The position numbers were made by a program, and so were the translations under genes. A stretch of DNA of 16,802 nt from Anaerolineales bacterium (GTDB lineage Bacteria; Chloroflexota; Anaerolineae; 4572-78; NAK82), in NCBI GenBank assembly GCA_024643945.1, contig JAHELX010000027.1, positions 1 through 16,802 on the forward strand. The letters are read 5' to 3'. Under the pieces are notes generated by a model, which made no database searches, was not told the DNA's origin, and saw only the letters and a list, made by a program, of their open reading frames with translations. Positions 1-8,102 of this stretch are shown one piece after another (position 1 is the stretch's first letter; every line of letters begins with the position of its first letter).

Positions 1-162
1 GGAGCTGACGAGGATAAGCTCGGCCTGGCTGGTTCGCCCACCCAGGTTTACAAGGTCAATTTCGTCGTGCTGGAGACGACAGAAAGCAAAGAAGTGCCGG
101 CCGATCAAGAAGGAATTGCCGCTCTTATGCAAGAATTGGTCCGGGAATACATCGTGGGGTAA
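1..162 (+). CDS. etfB: Electron transfer flavoprotein beta subunit, C-terminal end (partial)
   Basis: This is the last 53 codons of a gene that begins before the window, in frame from base 1 to TAA at 160-162. The segment GLAGSPTQVYKV matches the C-terminal part of EtfB, where GL(K/A)GSPT-V-K is a conserved nucleotide-binding stretch. EtfB pairs with EtfA to carry electrons from acyl-CoA dehydrogenases to the membrane quinone pool, or to a bifurcating partner. The etfA start lies 5 nt after the stop, which fits an etfBA operon. AMP/FAD-binding residues nearer the N-terminus are out of view, so the bifurcating or non-bifurcating type cannot be judged here. Confidence 0.85.
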   Translation, partial: GADEDKLGLAGSPTQVYKVNFVVLETTESKEVPADQEGIAALMQELVREYIVG

Positions 163-167
163 GGCTT

Positions 168-1199
168 ATGGTGAACCAGGTAAACTCGAGAGACGTTTGG
201 GTTTTCATCGAACAGGAAGAAGGGACAATCGCCGACGTCAGCCTAGAATTGCTGGTGCAAGGACAGGAATTGGCCCGGACGCTGAAGAGTCAGGTGTGTG
301 GGTTGCTGTATGGCTACCATGTAGGAGATCTGGCCGAGACGGTCATCCACCACGGTGCAGACCGGGTGCTGTTGGCCGACCATCCCGAGCTGGCGGTCTA
401 TCGCACCCTCCCTTACGCCAGAGTGACCACGGAACTGGTGCAGGATCGGCAGCCCTACATCTTCCTCGTGGGTGCCACCCCAACGGGGCGCGATCTGGCT
501 CCGCGCGTGGCCAGCTCCGTCCGGGCCGGATTGACTGCCGACTGCACTGATCTTCAGATTGGTGACTACACCTCGAAAAAGGATAAGCGGGTCTACAAAG
601 ATTTGCTGTACCAGATCCGGCCCGCTTTCGGCGGCAACCTGATCGCCACTATCGTCAATCCGGCCATGCACCCTCAGATGGCGACGGTGCGCGAAGGGGT
701 AATGCGCCGCCGTGAGCCGGACATGACGCGCCGGGGGGCAATCGAAAAGATTGAACCAACATTTGACGAACGCGATCTGGTGTTGAAAGTGTTGAGTCGT
801 GAGACTCGGGAAACCAGAGTCAACCTGAAAGGTGCTCCAGTTGTCGTCGCTGGCGGTGCGGGCGTGGGCAGCAAAGAGAACTTTGATCTCATCGAAGAGC
901 TGGCCCATATCTTAGGCGGCGAGGTGGGGGCTTCGCGGGCGGCGGTTGACGCTGGCTATGTCTCCCGCGAACATCAGGTGGGACAGACTGGGACCACTGT
1001 GCGACCCCGCCTCTACATCGCGGCCGGCATCTCCGGCGCCGTCCAACACCGGGCGGGGATGAGCGAGTCGAGCAAGATTATCGCCATCAACACCGACCCC
1101 AACGCTCCTATTTTTCAGATTGCCCATTACAAGATCGTGGGTGATTTGGCTGAAGTGATCCCCATGATCATTCGCGCCTTCCGCGAGAAAGCGAAGTAG
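168..1199 (+). CDS. etfA: Electron transfer flavoprotein alpha subunit
   Basis: 343 aa, normal length for EtfA. It forms the ETF heterodimer with EtfB and binds the FAD that accepts electrons from acyl-CoA dehydrogenases in the cytoplasm. The N-terminal ETF domain (about 8-190) includes TPTGRDLAPRVA near 104-115. The C-terminal FAD domain (about 220-340) shows the family signatures GASRAAVDAGY (254-264), GQTGTTVRPRLYIAAGISGA (272-291) with the following QH, and NTDPNAPIFQIAHYKIVGD near 308-326. The ATG at 168 is 5 nt downstream of the etfB stop with only a weak SD, so translational coupling is likely. The next gene, an acyl-CoA dehydrogenase, starts 10 nt after the stop and is the obvious electron donor. 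Confidence 0.96.
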   Translation: MVNQVNSRDVWVFIEQEEGTIADVSLELLVQGQELARTLKSQVCGLLYGYHVGDLAETVIHHGADRVLLADHPELAVYRTLPYARVTTELVQDRQPYIFLVGATPTGRDLAPRVASSVRAGLTADCTDLQIGDYTSKKDKRVYKDLLYQIRPAFGGNLIATIVNPAMHPQMATVREGVMRRREPDMTRRGAIEKIEPTFDERDLVLKVLSRETRETRVNLKGAPVVVAGGAGVGSKENFDLIEELAHILGGEVGASRAAVDAGYVSREHQVGQTGTTVRPRLYIAAGISGAVQHRAGMSESSKIIAINTDPNAPIFQIAHYKIVGDLAEVIPMIIRAFREKAK

Positions 1200-1209
1200 G
1201 GAGAAAAGC

Positions 1210-2940
1210 ATGGCCGAAAACTTTTTCCTGGATAACTTGGACCTCCAGTTTCATCTCGACAAAGCAGACCTTCGGGAAGCCATCGAAATCAAAGAGAAGG
1301 GGTACACATACAGCGAGCAGTATCCCACTGCGCCCCGTCATTACGAGGACGCCAAGGATAACTACCGGCTTTTGTTGGAGGTGCTGGGTGAGATCTGTGC
1401 GATAGTGGTTGCCCCGCGCGCCGCCGAGGCAGACGAAGAAGGCGTCCAAATTCACGATGGTGAGGTGCACTATGCCTCCGCCACCCAAGAGGCGTTGGAT
1501 GCCTTGAAGCAGGCCGAACTGATGGGGGCGATGCTACCCTGGGAGTATGGTGGGCTAAATCTGCCGGAGGCGGTCTACCAGATGATGGTTGAAATCGTAT
1601 CGCGCGCCGAGGCTGGACTGATGACTATCTTCGGCCTGCAAGAGATTGCTTCGTCCATTAGCGATTTCGGCAGTGATGAGATGAAAGCGCGCGTCTTGCC
1701 CCGTTTCGCCCGGGGTGAGGTAATGGGAGCCATGGTGCTCACCGAGCCAGACGCCGGTTCTGATCTGGGAGCGGTTCAGACTCGTGCTACTTACGACGAA
1801 GAAGCTGGCGTGTGGCGCATCAATGGCGTCAAGCGTTTCATCACCAACGGCTGTGCGGACATCTTGGTGGTGCTGGCTCGAAGTGAAGAAGGGACCACCG
1901 ATGCGCGTGGGCTTTCCTTCTTTCTGGTGGAAAAAGACGAGACGGTCCAAATCCGTCGTATCGAGAACAAAATTGGGATTCACGCTTCCCCTACCTGCGA
2001 AATCCAATTTAACAATACCCCGGCTGAGTTGATTGGCAAGCGACGTTTCGGGCTGATCCGCTATGCGATGGCGCTGATGAACGGAGCCAGGCTGGCGGTT
2101 GCCGCCCAGGCACTGGGCATCGCCGAGGCCGCTTACCGCGAAGCGCACCGCTACGCCCACGTGCGTGTCCAGTTCGACCAGGCCATCCGCTCCATTCCGG
2201 CTGTGTCCCGCATGCTCCTTTCGATGCGGGGCGAAATCGAGGCAGCGCGGGCCCTGGTTTACGAGGCAGCGCATTGGGTGGACCTGGAAAAAGCCTACGA
2301 ACGGCGTATTGCCGAAAGCGAGAAACCTGACCCGGCTGATCGCCGGCGACTCAAACAGGCGGCCAAACTGGCTGAAGTCCTGACCCCCCTGACCAAGTAC
2401 TACGTCACCGAGATGGGCAACCGGGTCTGCTTTCAGGCCATGCAAGTCCATGGCGGCGTAGGTTACATGCGCGAGTTCAATGTGGAACGTCATTACCGCG
2501 ACATCCGTGTGACGAATATCTACGAGGGGACCAGTCAACTGCAGATTGTAGCCGCCATCGGCAAGTTACTGGGGCATGCCCTGGACGATTTGCTGGATGA
2601 CTGGGCCGCGCAGGACTACAGCCCCGAGCTGGCTCCGCTTAAGAGTCGGGTGGCGGAGGCCACTGCCTTGTTCAAGCGCTCCACCGACCACATGAAGGAG
2701 TGCGATCGCGAGGTAATTGACTACTATGCCTCGGATCTGACTGACATGGGGGTAACTGTGGTCAACTCCTGGCTGATGTTGCAGGACGCACGTCTATCCC
2801 CGAAGGGGAGGAAGGGGGCTATGGCCCGGGTTTACATCGCCGAGCATCTGCCCCTGATGCGGAGCGCGGCCGCGGCGATTCAAGCCGCCGACCCGACTCC
2901 GCTGCAAGTCAGGGATGCGATCCTCGATAGCCCATTTTGA
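1210..2940 (+). CDS. Acyl-CoA dehydrogenase with extended C-terminus
   Basis: 576 aa FAD-dependent acyl-CoA dehydrogenase. It oxidises an acyl-CoA to the 2-enoyl-CoA and passes electrons to ETF, encoded just upstream. The FAD/substrate signature LTEPDAGSDLGAVQTRATY starts at residue 177. GVKRFITNG follows near 205. The C-terminal signature VHGGVGYMREFNVERHYRD leads to NIYEGTSQLQ, whose Glu439 is at the position of the MCAD catalytic base. The protein is about 180 residues longer than the roughly 390-aa short/medium-chain enzymes. The extra sequence is an N-terminal extension of roughly 40 residues and about 110 residues after the catalytic domain, as in long family members. An AGGGAG SD at 1198-1203 supports the ATG. 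The substrate cannot be told from sequence alone. It is the third gene of etfB-etfA-acd. Confidence 0.94.
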   Translation: MAENFFLDNLDLQFHLDKADLREAIEIKEKGYTYSEQYPTAPRHYEDAKDNYRLLLEVLGEICAIVVAPRAAEADEEGVQIHDGEVHYASATQEALDALKQAELMGAMLPWEYGGLNLPEAVYQMMVEIVSRAEAGLMTIFGLQEIASSISDFGSDEMKARVLPRFARGEVMGAMVLTEPDAGSDLGAVQTRATYDEEAGVWRINGVKRFITNGCADILVVLARSEEGTTDARGLSFFLVEKDETVQIRRIENKIGIHASPTCEIQFNNTPAELIGKRRFGLIRYAMALMNGARLAVAAQALGIAEAAYREAHRYAHVRVQFDQAIRSIPAVSRMLLSMRGEIEAARALVYEAAHWVDLEKAYERRIAESEKPDPADRRRLKQAAKLAEVLTPLTKYYVTEMGNRVCFQAMQVHGGVGYMREFNVERHYRDIRVTNIYEGTSQLQIVAAIGKLLGHALDDLLDDWAAQDYSPELAPLKSRVAEATALFKRSTDHMKECDREVIDYYASDLTDMGVTVVNSWLMLQDARLSPKGRKGAMARVYIAEHLPLMRSAAAAIQAADPTPLQVRDAILDSPF

Positions 2941-2953
2941 CCCCCATCCCCGG

Positions 2954-2978
2954 CCCTTCCCCCTGTCAGGGGGAAGGG
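2954..2978. repeat. Perfect GC-rich stem-loop after the acyl-CoA dehydrogenase
   Basis: Arms at 2954-2964 and 2968-2978 pair perfectly over 11 bp around the loop GTC. The stem lies 14 nt after the acyl-CoA dehydrogenase stop. No T-run follows on either strand, so this is not a textbook intrinsic terminator. It may attenuate readthrough, protect the mRNA 3' end or be a dispersed palindrome. Confidence 0.6.
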
Positions 2979-3000
2979 AGAACTCCCCGCGATCAAGAGT

Positions 3001-3029
3001 TTGAAGGAAGATGTGTCTGAATAGAGAAT
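3001..3029 (+). promoter_or_regulatory. Weak candidate sigma70 promoter for the RpiB-like gene
   Basis: TTGAAG (3001-3006) and GAGAAT (3024-3029) are separated by 17 bp. Each matches four of six consensus bases. This is the only reasonable candidate in the 110-bp gap. The gene could instead be read through from the etf operon. Confidence 0.3.
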
Positions 3030-3050
3030 GGAGTTTATGGAAGGTCTGAG

Positions 3051-3524
3051 ATGAAACTATCCGTTGGTAGTGATATGGACATGCACGTCGCGCGGGTTGT
3101 CTTCGACAAACTGCGCGAGCGGGGGCACGAGGTCGTCGTGTATGGCCCCGTGGTCGATCAAAGGATGCTGTGGCCCGAGGTGGCGCGCCGGGTGGCCGAG
3201 GACGTGGCCGCTGACCGCGCCGACGAGGGCGTTCTCTTTTGCTGGACCGGCACCGGCGTCAGCATGGCTGCCAACAAGGTGCCCAGGGTGCGCGCCGCCC
3301 TGTGCGACGACGCCGAGACCGCCCGAGGGGCTCGCTTGTGGAACAAGGCCAACGTCCTCTGCATGAGCCTACGGCGCACCTCGGAAGTCATCGCCGAAGA
3401 GATTCTGGACAAGTGGTTTGAGACCGAATATCAGCCCAACGAAGAAGACGAGACATGCCTGGCGCAGGTCGAAGCAATCGAGCGGGATTACACCTCACGA
3501 GCACCGGCCGTCGATTTTGAGTAG
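3051..3524 (+). CDS. RpiB/LacA/LacB-family sugar-phosphate isomerase-like protein (divergent)
   Basis: 157 aa, usual length for the RpiB fold. The family aldose-ketose isomerases interconvert ribose-5-P and ribulose-5-P or related sugars in the cytoplasm. The start MKLSVGSDMDM matches the N-terminal strand MKIAIGSDHAG. Residues 61-76 contain Cys64 and GTGVSMAANK, the phosphate/active-site loop. ARGARLWNKANVLCMS (91-106) matches the family AR...HNNANVL segment. Two histidines normally used by RpiB are absent: Met9 replaces His of SDHAG, and Trp97 occupies the usual His position before Asn-x-Ala-Asn. Cys64 is retained. It is therefore a family member with doubtful ribose-5-P activity. GGAAGG at 3039-3044 supports the start. 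It converges on the 3580-5319 gene. Confidence 0.82.
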   Translation: MKLSVGSDMDMHVARVVFDKLRERGHEVVVYGPVVDQRMLWPEVARRVAEDVAADRADEGVLFCWTGTGVSMAANKVPRVRAALCDDAETARGARLWNKANVLCMSLRRTSEVIAEEILDKWFETEYQPNEEDETCLAQVEAIERDYTSRAPAVDFE

Positions 3525-3554
3525 CGGGTGCGTTCATTTTGGGGGATGGATACC

Positions 3555-3586
3555 GATTTACGTTTTTACTTTTTACGTTTTACTCC
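3555..3586. other. T-rich spacer between convergent genes
   Basis: The gap holds a run of imperfect TTTTTAC/TTTTACG units of roughly 7-8 nt. There is no stem-loop, so intrinsic termination is not obvious. It separates the RpiB-like stop from the stop of the minus-strand gene and overlaps the final codons of the latter. Confidence 0.4.
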
Positions 3587-5319
3587 TCCAGGTAGCCCTG
3601 ATCCGCCAGCCAGCGACGGACTTGCCCCACGTTTGCCCGGGGGATGAGCACAGCCTGTGGTCCCAGCACCTCACCCAACAGCGGCCCGATGGCCGGGTGG
3701 CGTCGCAGGGCCTTCAGCGTCTCCGGGTGATCCACCCGCAAAACTGTGCTCTGCTCCAACTGGACAACCCCACCTCGGTCTTGCCAGCCCCGCAGGGCAT
3801 CCAGCACCTTAGAGGACACACGGCCGCCTGAGGCACGGACCAGAAAGGCGTTGACTTGCTCGGAGGTGATGCCTTGCCGCCGGGCACGAGCCAGGCTGGC
3901 AGGCGAAATACGGTAGCTGACCCGGTCCGCCTCCCGCCCCAGAAAATCGGCAAAGCGCGCTACTTGAAACCGGTCGTAGAGGCTGGCATCCGCCGACACT
4001 CGCAGGGTGAGATCGTCACGCACGGCCAGGGCAGGAAAGGATGACAATTCGCCGGGCGGAGCTTCTGCCGCCGGTGGTGGGGCGAGTTTCAGCAAAGACA
4101 GACCCATCTCGGCCAGACGGAAGGCGGTGGGATGGCCGAAATCGCCCCCATCCAGGCCCAAATCGGTGATACCCAACCAATGCAATGGGCCGGAGACCAG
4201 GTAGCGGAGCAGGTCTCCCTCCACTTCGTCCCAGTGCTCAAAGCCCATCAAAGGCTGGCCGTTCAGGCCGTGAATATACCAGGTGGTGTAGTCACCGTCC
4301 GGCCGCTGGAAATCGGGGTCGAAGGATTTGATAGCGGCCGTGAACTCATCTAACCCGTACCAATCGCCTGGACGGCAACGGGCCAGAAAATTCAACACCT
4401 TGTGGCGAGCCAAAACCGGATCATTCTTCCAGCCGGTTGGCTGTGGCTTGAGCGAAGGCACACGCCATAGATCGTTCCAACCAGGATCGTCGCGCCAGGC
4501 TGTTTGCAAAGCCAGCAGACGATGGGCCGGGGTTGCCTGCAGCCAGGCGCGGGCCGGGTTGGGATTGAGGACGAGTCGCCCCTGAGTCGTGATGATCAAC
4601 TCGGCTGCGCAGGCGAGGTGCACTACCAAAGCCAGCCGGTCGTCATCGGCCACATTGGCCGCTGGCACCGGGGAAACGCAGAGAGAGTTGATAGCCTGCC
4701 GACCTTTGAGGCGCAGTGAGCCGTCGGGACTCAAGCCCAGGTTGTGATTGCGCGCGGTGACCAGCACACCAAACACGTCCTCGACTATGTCGGCGTTAGC
4801 CGGCCGGACGTGAGGAGGGGGCGCGAGGGGGTTCAGCATAACCCCCAAGTCCTCTTGGGAGGAAGAGGGCTCGCCCGGCGACAGCTTCTGCAACAAAGCC
4901 AGCAGGTCGTCGGGAACATAGATCACCTCCGCCGGCCCGGCTTCGGTCTGCCGGAAACCCTTGAAGATAAGGCCGTGATACCACAGCCCTTCGGCGGGGT
5001 TGGCTGGCGATAGCCAGGGCCGTTCGCGCTCCAGCCGGGCGGGGCCCATACTTCGCACCGCGCCAAAGTGCCGGGCAAAGCGAGGTGCTTCCAACCAGCC
5101 ACCGGCCACTCGCAGCGTGACCAAGGCCTCGGTCTCGGCCGGCGAGAGATCGGTGAGGGCAATGGCCAGCGAGGCCAGAGTGGAGAGTTGCGCTGCCAGT
5201 TCATCGGCGGCTGTCTCCTGATGTGTGCTGGTCAACACTGCGCCCCGCACATCGGCCAAAGCGCGCAGCGTCGCCATGTCATAATCAACTAAGGATTCGC
5301 GCAGCGTCTTTTTCATCAT
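3580..5319 (-). CDS. Helicase-associated domain protein (PF13625/Helicase_C_3-like), no motor
   Basis: 579 aa. The C-terminal part, about residues 427-512, has the pattern of the XPB/Ssl2-like helicase-associated domain: ALAVRDDLTLRVSADA, then YRISPASLARARRQGI and VNAFLVRASGGRVSSKVLDAL. In Actinobacteria such proteins are annotated as helicase-associated. I see no Walker A/B or other helicase motor motifs. The N-terminal 400 residues are predicted alpha-helical, winged-helix-like repeats with many short Trp-containing segments, which may bind DNA or protein. The function is unknown; a partner role to an XPB-type helicase is only a family-based guess. Two adjacent ATGs (5319, 5316) could start translation. 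No SD precedes them, and a promoter TATAAT lies only 15 nt upstream, so the mRNA probably has a very short leader. Confidence 0.72.
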   Translation of the reverse strand: MMKKTLRESLVDYDMATLRALADVRGAVLTSTHQETAADELAAQLSTLASLAIALTDLSPAETEALVTLRVAGGWLEAPRFARHFGAVRSMGPARLERERPWLSPANPAEGLWYHGLIFKGFRQTEAGPAEVIYVPDDLLALLQKLSPGEPSSSQEDLGVMLNPLAPPPHVRPANADIVEDVFGVLVTARNHNLGLSPDGSLRLKGRQAINSLCVSPVPAANVADDDRLALVVHLACAAELIITTQGRLVLNPNPARAWLQATPAHRLLALQTAWRDDPGWNDLWRVPSLKPQPTGWKNDPVLARHKVLNFLARCRPGDWYGLDEFTAAIKSFDPDFQRPDGDYTTWYIHGLNGQPLMGFEHWDEVEGDLLRYLVSGPLHWLGITDLGLDGGDFGHPTAFRLAEMGLSLLKLAPPPAAEAPPGELSSFPALAVRDDLTLRVSADASLYDRFQVARFADFLGREADRVSYRISPASLARARRQGITSEQVNAFLVRASGGRVSSKVLDALRGWQDRGGVVQLEQSTVLRVDHPETLKALRRHPAIGPLLGEVLGPQAVLIPRANVGQVRRWLADQGYLEE

Positions 5320-5333
5320 TCGCCATGGCCTTG

Positions 5334-5362
5334 ATTATAGCCCGGGCTGCGCCGCGCGGCAA
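5334..5362 (-). promoter_or_regulatory. Sigma70 promoter for the helicase-associated gene, near-leaderless
   Basis: On the minus strand, -35 TTGCCG (5357-5362) and -10 TATAAT (5334-5339, 6/6) are separated by 17 bp. The predicted start of transcription is about 6-9 nt before ATG 5319, which leaves no room for an SD. Confidence 0.6.
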
Positions 5363-5457
5363 AAGCCAGAGAGGTGAGATCACTCACCCTTGGCACCAGA
5401 TGGATTACAAACGCTCACAGGCCGAGTTTAAAACGCTCATATGTCTGGGCGAAACAA

Positions 5458-5486
5458 TTGCTAAATTCACCAGGTAAGGCTATAAT
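5458..5486 (+). promoter_or_regulatory. Sigma70 promoter for the DUF1232 gene
   Basis: -35 TTGCTA (5458-5463, 4/6) and -10 TATAAT (5481-5486, 6/6) have a 17-bp spacer. The expected transcript start is near 5493, about 40 nt before the GTG start. It diverges from the minus-strand promoter at 5334-5362 in the same 214-bp gap; I see no other feature there. Confidence 0.65.
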
Positions 5487-5533
5487 ACTCAGCGTTGCGT
5501 GGTTGATTGGAGGGAATATTGGGAGGATAGGAC

Positions 5534-5896
5534 GTGACACAACAGGGCCAAACGCCTGACGTTAAACGTGCGGCTGGTTTCTTGAGCGAAATCATCGCTC
5601 AAGCCAGGCTGGTCTGGCGATTGCTGATCGATCGCAACGTGCCCGCCTGGGTTAAGTTCATCCCGCCTTTGGCGCTCCTCTATTTGATCTCCCCCATTGA
5701 TCTGGTGCCTGACCCGGTGTTGGGGTTGGGCCAGCTTGATGACCTGGCGATCATCTTATTGGGATTCAAGTTGTTCATCGAGATGAGTCCTCGCAGCGTA
5801 GTGCAACACCACCGTGACGATATCGCGGGGAGTATGCCCCCTGAGCCCGAAGGTGAAGTGGTGGACGCCAGTTACCGCGTGCTCGATGACGAGTAA
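5534..5896 (+). CDS. DUF1232 (YkvA-like) small membrane protein
   Basis: 120 aa. The core VKFIPPLALLYLISPIDLVP (about 40-59) followed by GQLDDLAIILLGFKLFI is the PF06803/DUF1232 signature: aromatic-x-SPIDLVPD, then a Gly-x-Leu-Asp-Asp turn between two hydrophobic helices. Residues about 40-55 and 67-83 are membrane-compatible. The N-terminus is basic and the C-terminus acidic. The molecular function of the family is unknown. The start is GTG at 5534, set by a clear GGAGG 7 nt upstream; no ATG fits better. The MerR-like gene follows after 53 nt, and both are probably read from the promoter at 5458-5486. Confidence 0.9.
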   Translation: MTQQGQTPDVKRAAGFLSEIIAQARLVWRLLIDRNVPAWVKFIPPLALLYLISPIDLVPDPVLGLGQLDDLAIILLGFKLFIEMSPRSVVQHHRDDIAGSMPPEPEGEVVDASYRVLDDE

Positions 5897-5949
5897 AGTG
5901 TGAGGGCTTAAATAGTCATCTTATACCGCGTAAGCAGAGGAAGGAAGGA

Positions 5950-6576
5950 ATGACTGATACGTCTCGCTATCGCCAACCGCAGGAAGTGGCTTCGCGCCTG
6001 GAGGTTTCTCCCTCCACCCTGCGCCGCTGGTCCGAGGAATTCTCAGAGTTTCTGTCGTCAGAAGCCGCTTCATCCGAGGGGAAGCAGCATCGTCGCTACT
6101 CCGAGGAAGATCTGGCAACGCTGATCAATGTCAAGGGGCTGATGGCCGAAGGGGCGACCTACGAGCAGGTCCGCCAGCAGTTGAGTGAGCTACGCGCCGA
6201 GAAGTCAGATGGTCCCGGAAGCGTGGTTGCTGCCGGCGCGGCATTGCCCCTGGCTCCGGCCATGACCTTTCTGGCCGATACCTTGCACAACGTAGCCGAC
6301 AGCCAACAGGCAGTACTGAACAGCCAGGCCGCCAACCGGGAACTGTTGGGCGTGGTTCTCCAGGATAATTTTAACCTCAAGGAAGAGAACGCACGCATGC
6401 GCGAGCGGATGCTGGAGCTGGAGCGACAGATCGCCCAACTTCGGCGCGACGAAGAAGCGCGGCGTGAGTCACTGCGCGCCGAGGTGGAGGCACGTCTGCA
6501 AGGTATGCAACGTATGCTAACGTTGCAGTCTCGTTCTGGCTGTCTGGGCGGTCTGCTGGGGGGAGGGCGTTCCTGA
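5950..6576 (+). CDS. MerR-type helix-turn-helix protein with coiled coil
   Basis: 208 aa. Residues about 7-80 form a MerR-like winged HTH: YRQPQEVASRLEVSPSTLRR, then HRRYSEEDLATLINVKGLMA and a following helix. Residues about 90-130 are Ala/Gln-rich. About 135-195 is a strongly charged heptad coiled coil (ENARMRERMLELERQIAQLR). The tail GCLGGLLGGGRS is Gly-rich with one Cys. No classical MerR effector-binding domain is present, so this looks like a DNA-binding/oligomerising protein of the type used in chromosome anchoring or local repression, not a metal sensor; that is inference. The start is ATG at 5950 with AGGAAGGAAGG immediately upstream. It is the second gene after DUF1232. Confidence 0.8.
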   Translation: MTDTSRYRQPQEVASRLEVSPSTLRRWSEEFSEFLSSEAASSEGKQHRRYSEEDLATLINVKGLMAEGATYEQVRQQLSELRAEKSDGPGSVVAAGAALPLAPAMTFLADTLHNVADSQQAVLNSQAANRELLGVVLQDNFNLKEENARMRERMLELERQIAQLRRDEEARRESLRAEVEARLQGMQRMLTLQSRSGCLGGLLGGGRS

Positions 6577-6622
6577 GATTAAGGTATCCCTTCCCCGATG
6601 GGGAAACCTGGCAATGCATCAA

Positions 6623-6649
6623 AAGGGCCACCAATAGCTGGTGGCCCTT
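6623..6649. terminator. Bidirectional intrinsic terminator between convergent genes
   Basis: Arms 6623-6633 and 6639-6649 pair over 11 bp around loop ATAGC. On the minus strand the stem is followed by TTTT, so it should end rimO transcription well. On the plus strand the tail is T-poor. A smaller hairpin TTCCCC-GAT-GGGGAA at 6591-6605 lies between the MerR-like stop and this stem. Confidence 0.75.
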
Positions 6650-6686
6650 CATTACCTATTCCGCTGGACTCCAGTAAACCCGGGCG

Positions 6687-8093
6687 TCACATCACCATAA
6701 TCGGTTGATCGGCAGAGATGGCCAGTAAGTCGTAGGTCATGGCCCCGGTTACCAGTACCGGCACCATCTCGCCCACCGGCAGTTCCTCCTCAATGACGAC
6801 GAAGCCATCAATCTCCGGCGCATCCCGATAAGAGCGGGCAATGCTCACGCCATCGCCAGCACCATCCACCAGAACCTCCAGCCGTCGGCCTGTCTGGGAC
6901 TGATTCCTGGCCAGGCTGATGCTTTGCTGCAGCTCCATTGCTCGTTGGTAACGTTCTTGCTTCACCTCTTCTGGTACCTGGTCCGGTAGCTCGTAAGCGG
7001 GCGTGCCCGGCTCGCGAGAGAAGGTGAAGATACCTACCCGGTCGAACTGGACCGTTTGCATAAAGTCTAGCAAGCCTTGGAATTCAGTCTCCGTCTCGCC
7101 TGGGTAGCCGACGATGAAGGTGGTACGCAGAGCGGCATCGGGCATAGCCGCCCGGAAGGACTCGATCCAGCGCAACAATCTCTCCACGTTGTGGGGACGG
7201 CGCATGCGCCGCAAGGTATCGGGGTGACCGTGCTGGAGCGGCAGGTCCAGATAATGACACACCTGGGGGTGGGTGGCCATTACGTCGATCAATTGCTGGC
7301 TGACGTGGCCAGGATAGGCGTACATCACCCGCAACCAACGCAGCTCGGGAACAGCGCGCAGCAGGTCTTGGATGAGGACCGGCAGACCGTCTTGCTCGCC
7401 CCAATCACGCCCGTAAGCGGTGGTGTCCTGGGCGATCAGGATAAGTTCCTGCACGCCTTGCGCTACCAATGATCCGGCCTCGCGCAGAGTCAGCTCCCTG
7501 GGACGACTACGCCCCGGGCCTTTGAAACTAGGGATAGTGCAGAAGGCGCAGGGCGCAGAGCATCCGTCGCTGATCTTCAGGTAAGCGCTAGCCCGCGGCC
7601 CCTGACCAGTGCGACTTAGGGCCACCCTCTCGACGGGCACATCCCCCGTCTCAGGCAGGCGAAAGATCGGCTTCTGACGGCGACCTGCCCCGCGCCTTCC
7701 GCTTGTGCGCTTATTAGGAGGTGCGGGGTCCGCTCGGAGTTTCTGCAAAAAGGGGACAATGTCGGGCCAACTCCGGGTGCCGATAAGCCCATCGAGGCCA
7801 GGGACTTCGCGGATAAGATCGGGGCCAAAGCGTTGGACCATGCAGCCAGCCGCCACCAACGCCTGCCCCGGCCGCTTCGCTGCAGCCAGTTCTTGCAGGG
7901 CGCCGATGGACTCAGCCTTGGCTGCCTCCAGAAAGCCGCAGGTGTTGACGATGAGGACATCGGCATAAGCCGGGTCGTCAGTGGCATGGTATCCGCCCAG
8001 AGCCAGTAATTCGCTCATCCCCTCGGAGTCAACCACGTTCTTAGGACAGCCGAGGGTGAGCAGGTAAAATTGAGTCTGTTTCTTTTTGCTCAT
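6687..8093 (-). CDS. rimO: Ribosomal protein S12 methylthiotransferase RimO
   Basis: 468 aa radical-SAM methylthiotransferase that modifies the conserved Asp of ribosomal protein uS12. LGCPKNVVDSEGM (14-26) is the RimO hallmark that separates it from MiaB. The N-terminal cluster cysteines are C16, C52 and C84. The radical SAM cluster is C178-x3-C182-x2-C185 in ISDGCSAPCAFC. LDLPLQHGHPDTLRRMRR and IVGYPGETETEF follow, with a C-terminal TRAM-type segment from about 400. A basic, Pro/Arg-rich linker (about 122-145) is unusually long. The gene lies 55 nt after the anti-sigma gene but has its own promoter at 8103-8131, whose -10 ends 10 nt before ATG 8093. There is no SD, so it may be read as a leaderless message. 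Confidence 0.96.
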   Translation of the reverse strand: MSKKKQTQFYLLTLGCPKNVVDSEGMSELLALGGYHATDDPAYADVLIVNTCGFLEAAKAESIGALQELAAAKRPGQALVAAGCMVQRFGPDLIREVPGLDGLIGTRSWPDIVPFLQKLRADPAPPNKRTSGRRGAGRRQKPIFRLPETGDVPVERVALSRTGQGPRASAYLKISDGCSAPCAFCTIPSFKGPGRSRPRELTLREAGSLVAQGVQELILIAQDTTAYGRDWGEQDGLPVLIQDLLRAVPELRWLRVMYAYPGHVSQQLIDVMATHPQVCHYLDLPLQHGHPDTLRRMRRPHNVERLLRWIESFRAAMPDAALRTTFIVGYPGETETEFQGLLDFMQTVQFDRVGIFTFSREPGTPAYELPDQVPEEVKQERYQRAMELQQSISLARNQSQTGRRLEVLVDGAGDGVSIARSYRDAPEIDGFVVIEEELPVGEMVPVLVTGAMTYDLLAISADQPIMVM

Positions 8094-8102
8094 AGTGGAG
8101 TG

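Noticed and set aside
1555..2538. Long minus-strand open frame opposite the acyl-CoA dehydrogenase
   Set aside because: It is antisense to a gene with full family motifs, its translation is His/Gly-rich with no recognisable domain, and it has no SD or promoter.
2954..2978. Stem-loop as an intrinsic terminator
   Set aside because: No T-run follows on either strand; kept only as a palindrome.
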